DNA from: Helicobacter cetorum
GTDB lineage: Bacteria > Campylobacterota > Campylobacteria > Campylobacterales > DZAY01
Direction of reading: 5' to 3'
Assembly (NCBI GenBank): GCA_022729735.1
Contig: DZAY01000002.1
Location: forward strand, 83,340 to 147,339
Length of the DNA stretch: 64,000 nt
Position numbers and translations under genes: made by a program. Of this stretch, positions 62,497 to 64,000 are shown piece by piece. The notes under the pieces were generated by a model that did not search any database, was not told the origin of the DNA, and saw nothing but the letters and a program-made list of their open reading frames with translations. The first letter of the stretch is position 1, and each line of letters starts with the position of its first letter.

Positions 62497-63536
62497 ATAT
62501 CTTCTTTTAATTCAATTGGTTTTTTTATTTTTGGTAAAGCTATTTCAAAACATATTCCATTTAAAATATTGTAAGCTTTTATCTCTCCAAAATGAGCTTT
62601 TACAATACTTTTACAAATTGATAATCCTATTCCACTACCACTTATATCACCACAATTATCAAGTCTATGGAATTTATCAAAAATAATTTTTAACTCATCA
62701 TTCTTGATTGCTTTACCATCATTACAAATTTTTATTTTTATTTTATCTTCACTATTAATTACATCTATTTTTAACTCTTTTTTTATTGAGTATTTAATCG
62801 CATTATCTATAAGATTTACAATTAAACGACTTAAAAGCACATTATCACCCCAAAAAAGTTCTAAAGTTTTATCTATATCAATTTTTAAATATTTTAAATC
62901 ATCTTCATTAAATTCATTTAATGCAACTCCCAAAATATCTTCAATATCACACCAATCCATTTTTAAATTTGAATTTTTATCTTCAAGTCTAGCTGAATCT
63001 AATAAATTAGAAATTAATAAATTCATTCTTTTTGTGGCATTTTCAATATCAAATAGTAAGTTATTTTGAGTTTTAATATCTAATATTTTATTTTGTAACA
63101 AATTAACAGAACCTAAAATAGAGGATAGTGGTGTTTTTAAATCGTGAGATAGTGTATTTAATATAACTTCTTTTATTTCATTAAATCGTTCTTTGTCATG
63201 TATTATATTTGTTTTATCAATTAACATTTTAGATTGCCAACTAATTATATACCCAACTATAAAGAAAATTATAAAACTCCACAAATAAACAATATCATGC
63301 ACAGTAAAACTATAAACTGGTGGAACATATAATACATCAAACAAAATAACACTAATAAAAGTTATAGCTAAACTATATTTCATATCACCTTTCATTGATA
63401 CAATAATTATGGGTATTAAATGAAGCAAAGCAATATTAATTAATTCTAAATAATCTTGAAATAAATAACTAATTATAGTTACTGATATTAGTGTTAATAT
63501 CCCTATTAAAATTGAAAATTTTAAAATAAACTTCAA
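62493..63536 (-). CDS. KdpD-like histidine kinase lacking the N-terminal KdpD/USP domains
   Basis: DUF4118-like TM region; LSHDLKTPLSSILGSVNLL H-box. Confidence 0.85.
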   Translation of the reverse strand: MKFILKFSILIGILTLISVTIISYLFQDYLELINIALLHLIPIIIVSMKGDMKYSLAITFISVILFDVLYVPPVYSFTVHDIVYLWSFIIFFIVGYIISWQSKMLIDKTNIIHDKERFNEIKEVILNTLSHDLKTPLSSILGSVNLLQNKILDIKTQNNLLFDIENATKRMNLLISNLLDSARLEDKNSNLKMDWCDIEDILGVALNEFNEDDLKYLKIDIDKTLELFWGDNVLLSRLIVNLIDNAIKYSIKKELKIDVINSEDKIKIKICNDGKAIKNDELKIIFDKFHRLDNCGDISGSGIGLSICKSIVKAHFGEIKAYNILNGICFEIALPKIKKPIELKEDI

Positions 63537-63540
63537 TTTT

Positions 63541-63669
63541 TTACTTTTTATCTATATTTTTTATATATTTAGACCCCATATCTTTTTTATATGCTATTAT
63601 TAGTTTGTATATCACAAGAGCCATCAACAATAATAATACAAAAGATGCAATAACATCAAAAAAAATCAT
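63541..63669 (-). CDS. Small (42 aa) single-TM protein upstream of K+ operon
   Basis: MIFFDVIASFVLLLLMALVIYKLIIAYKKDMGSKYIKNIDKK*; AGGTGG RBS upstream; abuts kinase gene. Confidence 0.55.
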   Translation of the reverse strand: MIFFDVIASFVLLLLMALVIYKLIIAYKKDMGSKYIKNIDKK

Positions 63670-63957
63670 ATAATCCACCTTTTTAGATATATAAAAAGAA
63701 TTATATATCTAAAAATATCAAAAAATTGTCAAAATTTTGAGATTATGTTTTAACTATTCTACTAGACTGAAAATATTTTAATTGATACTAATAAGTAATA
63801 AAATATTCAAATAAATAGTTTTAAAAGTTAATTAGATTAAATTTATAGAATAAAAAAAGATTAATATATGCTAATTTTTTAATTAAATTAGATGAAATAT
63901 TTACAAAATAAATGAGTTTTGATTTATAATTAAAAGAAGTAAAAGGAAGTTCTTACC

Positions 63958-64000
63958 TTGGCAGCGTCTTACTTTCCCACTCTTGAAGAAGAGCAGTATC
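63958..64000 (-). rRNA. 5S rRNA (3' portion, truncated by window)
   Basis: Minus strand GATACTGCTCTTCTTCAAGAGTGGGAAAGTAAGACGCTGCCAAG resembles the 5S rRNA 3' end. Confidence 0.75.

Overview
AT-rich bacterial chromosome window whose gene content and order point to a Campylobacterota (Epsilonproteobacteria) genome. About 4-20 kb on the minus strand is the S10/spc/alpha ribosomal protein supercluster (rpsJ to rplQ, with secY, map, infA, rpmJ, rpoA), followed by murE, a NifU-like gene, panD and ispA. From 20 to 34 kb is mixed housekeeping: phosphomannomutase, a PAS histidine kinase, a CNNM/CBS transporter, a Crp/Fnr regulator, an aminotransferase, murC, carbonic anhydrase, tgt, four tRNAs (Ser, Cys, Leu, Gly), guaA and hemD. 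From 34 to 40 kb is an accessory patch: MNT/HEPN and RelBE-like toxin-antitoxin genes, duplicated coiled-coil/TM genes with 33-nt tandem repeats, a Uma2-like gene and a surface protein with a structured leader; dnaG follows. From 42 to 46 kb are a methyltransferase/glycosyltransferase/TPR-glycosyltransferase operon and a cation/proton antiporter. From 46.2 to 59.7 kb is a tightly packed four-gene operon of exported proteins: a CARDB-like protein, a HEAT-repeat protein, a clostripain-like (C11) protease, and a 2.36-kaa protein with LamG, 7+7 RCC1 repeats, an RTX-like segment, two DUF1566 domains and poly-Ser linkers. Three of the four share a tandem 'GWNLvG...GxGFW' module; this is the best candidate for an undescribed system. 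The window ends with a Ktr/Trk potassium uptake operon with KdpDE-like regulators and the 3' end of a 5S rRNA gene. All calls come from reading the sequence; no database search was run.
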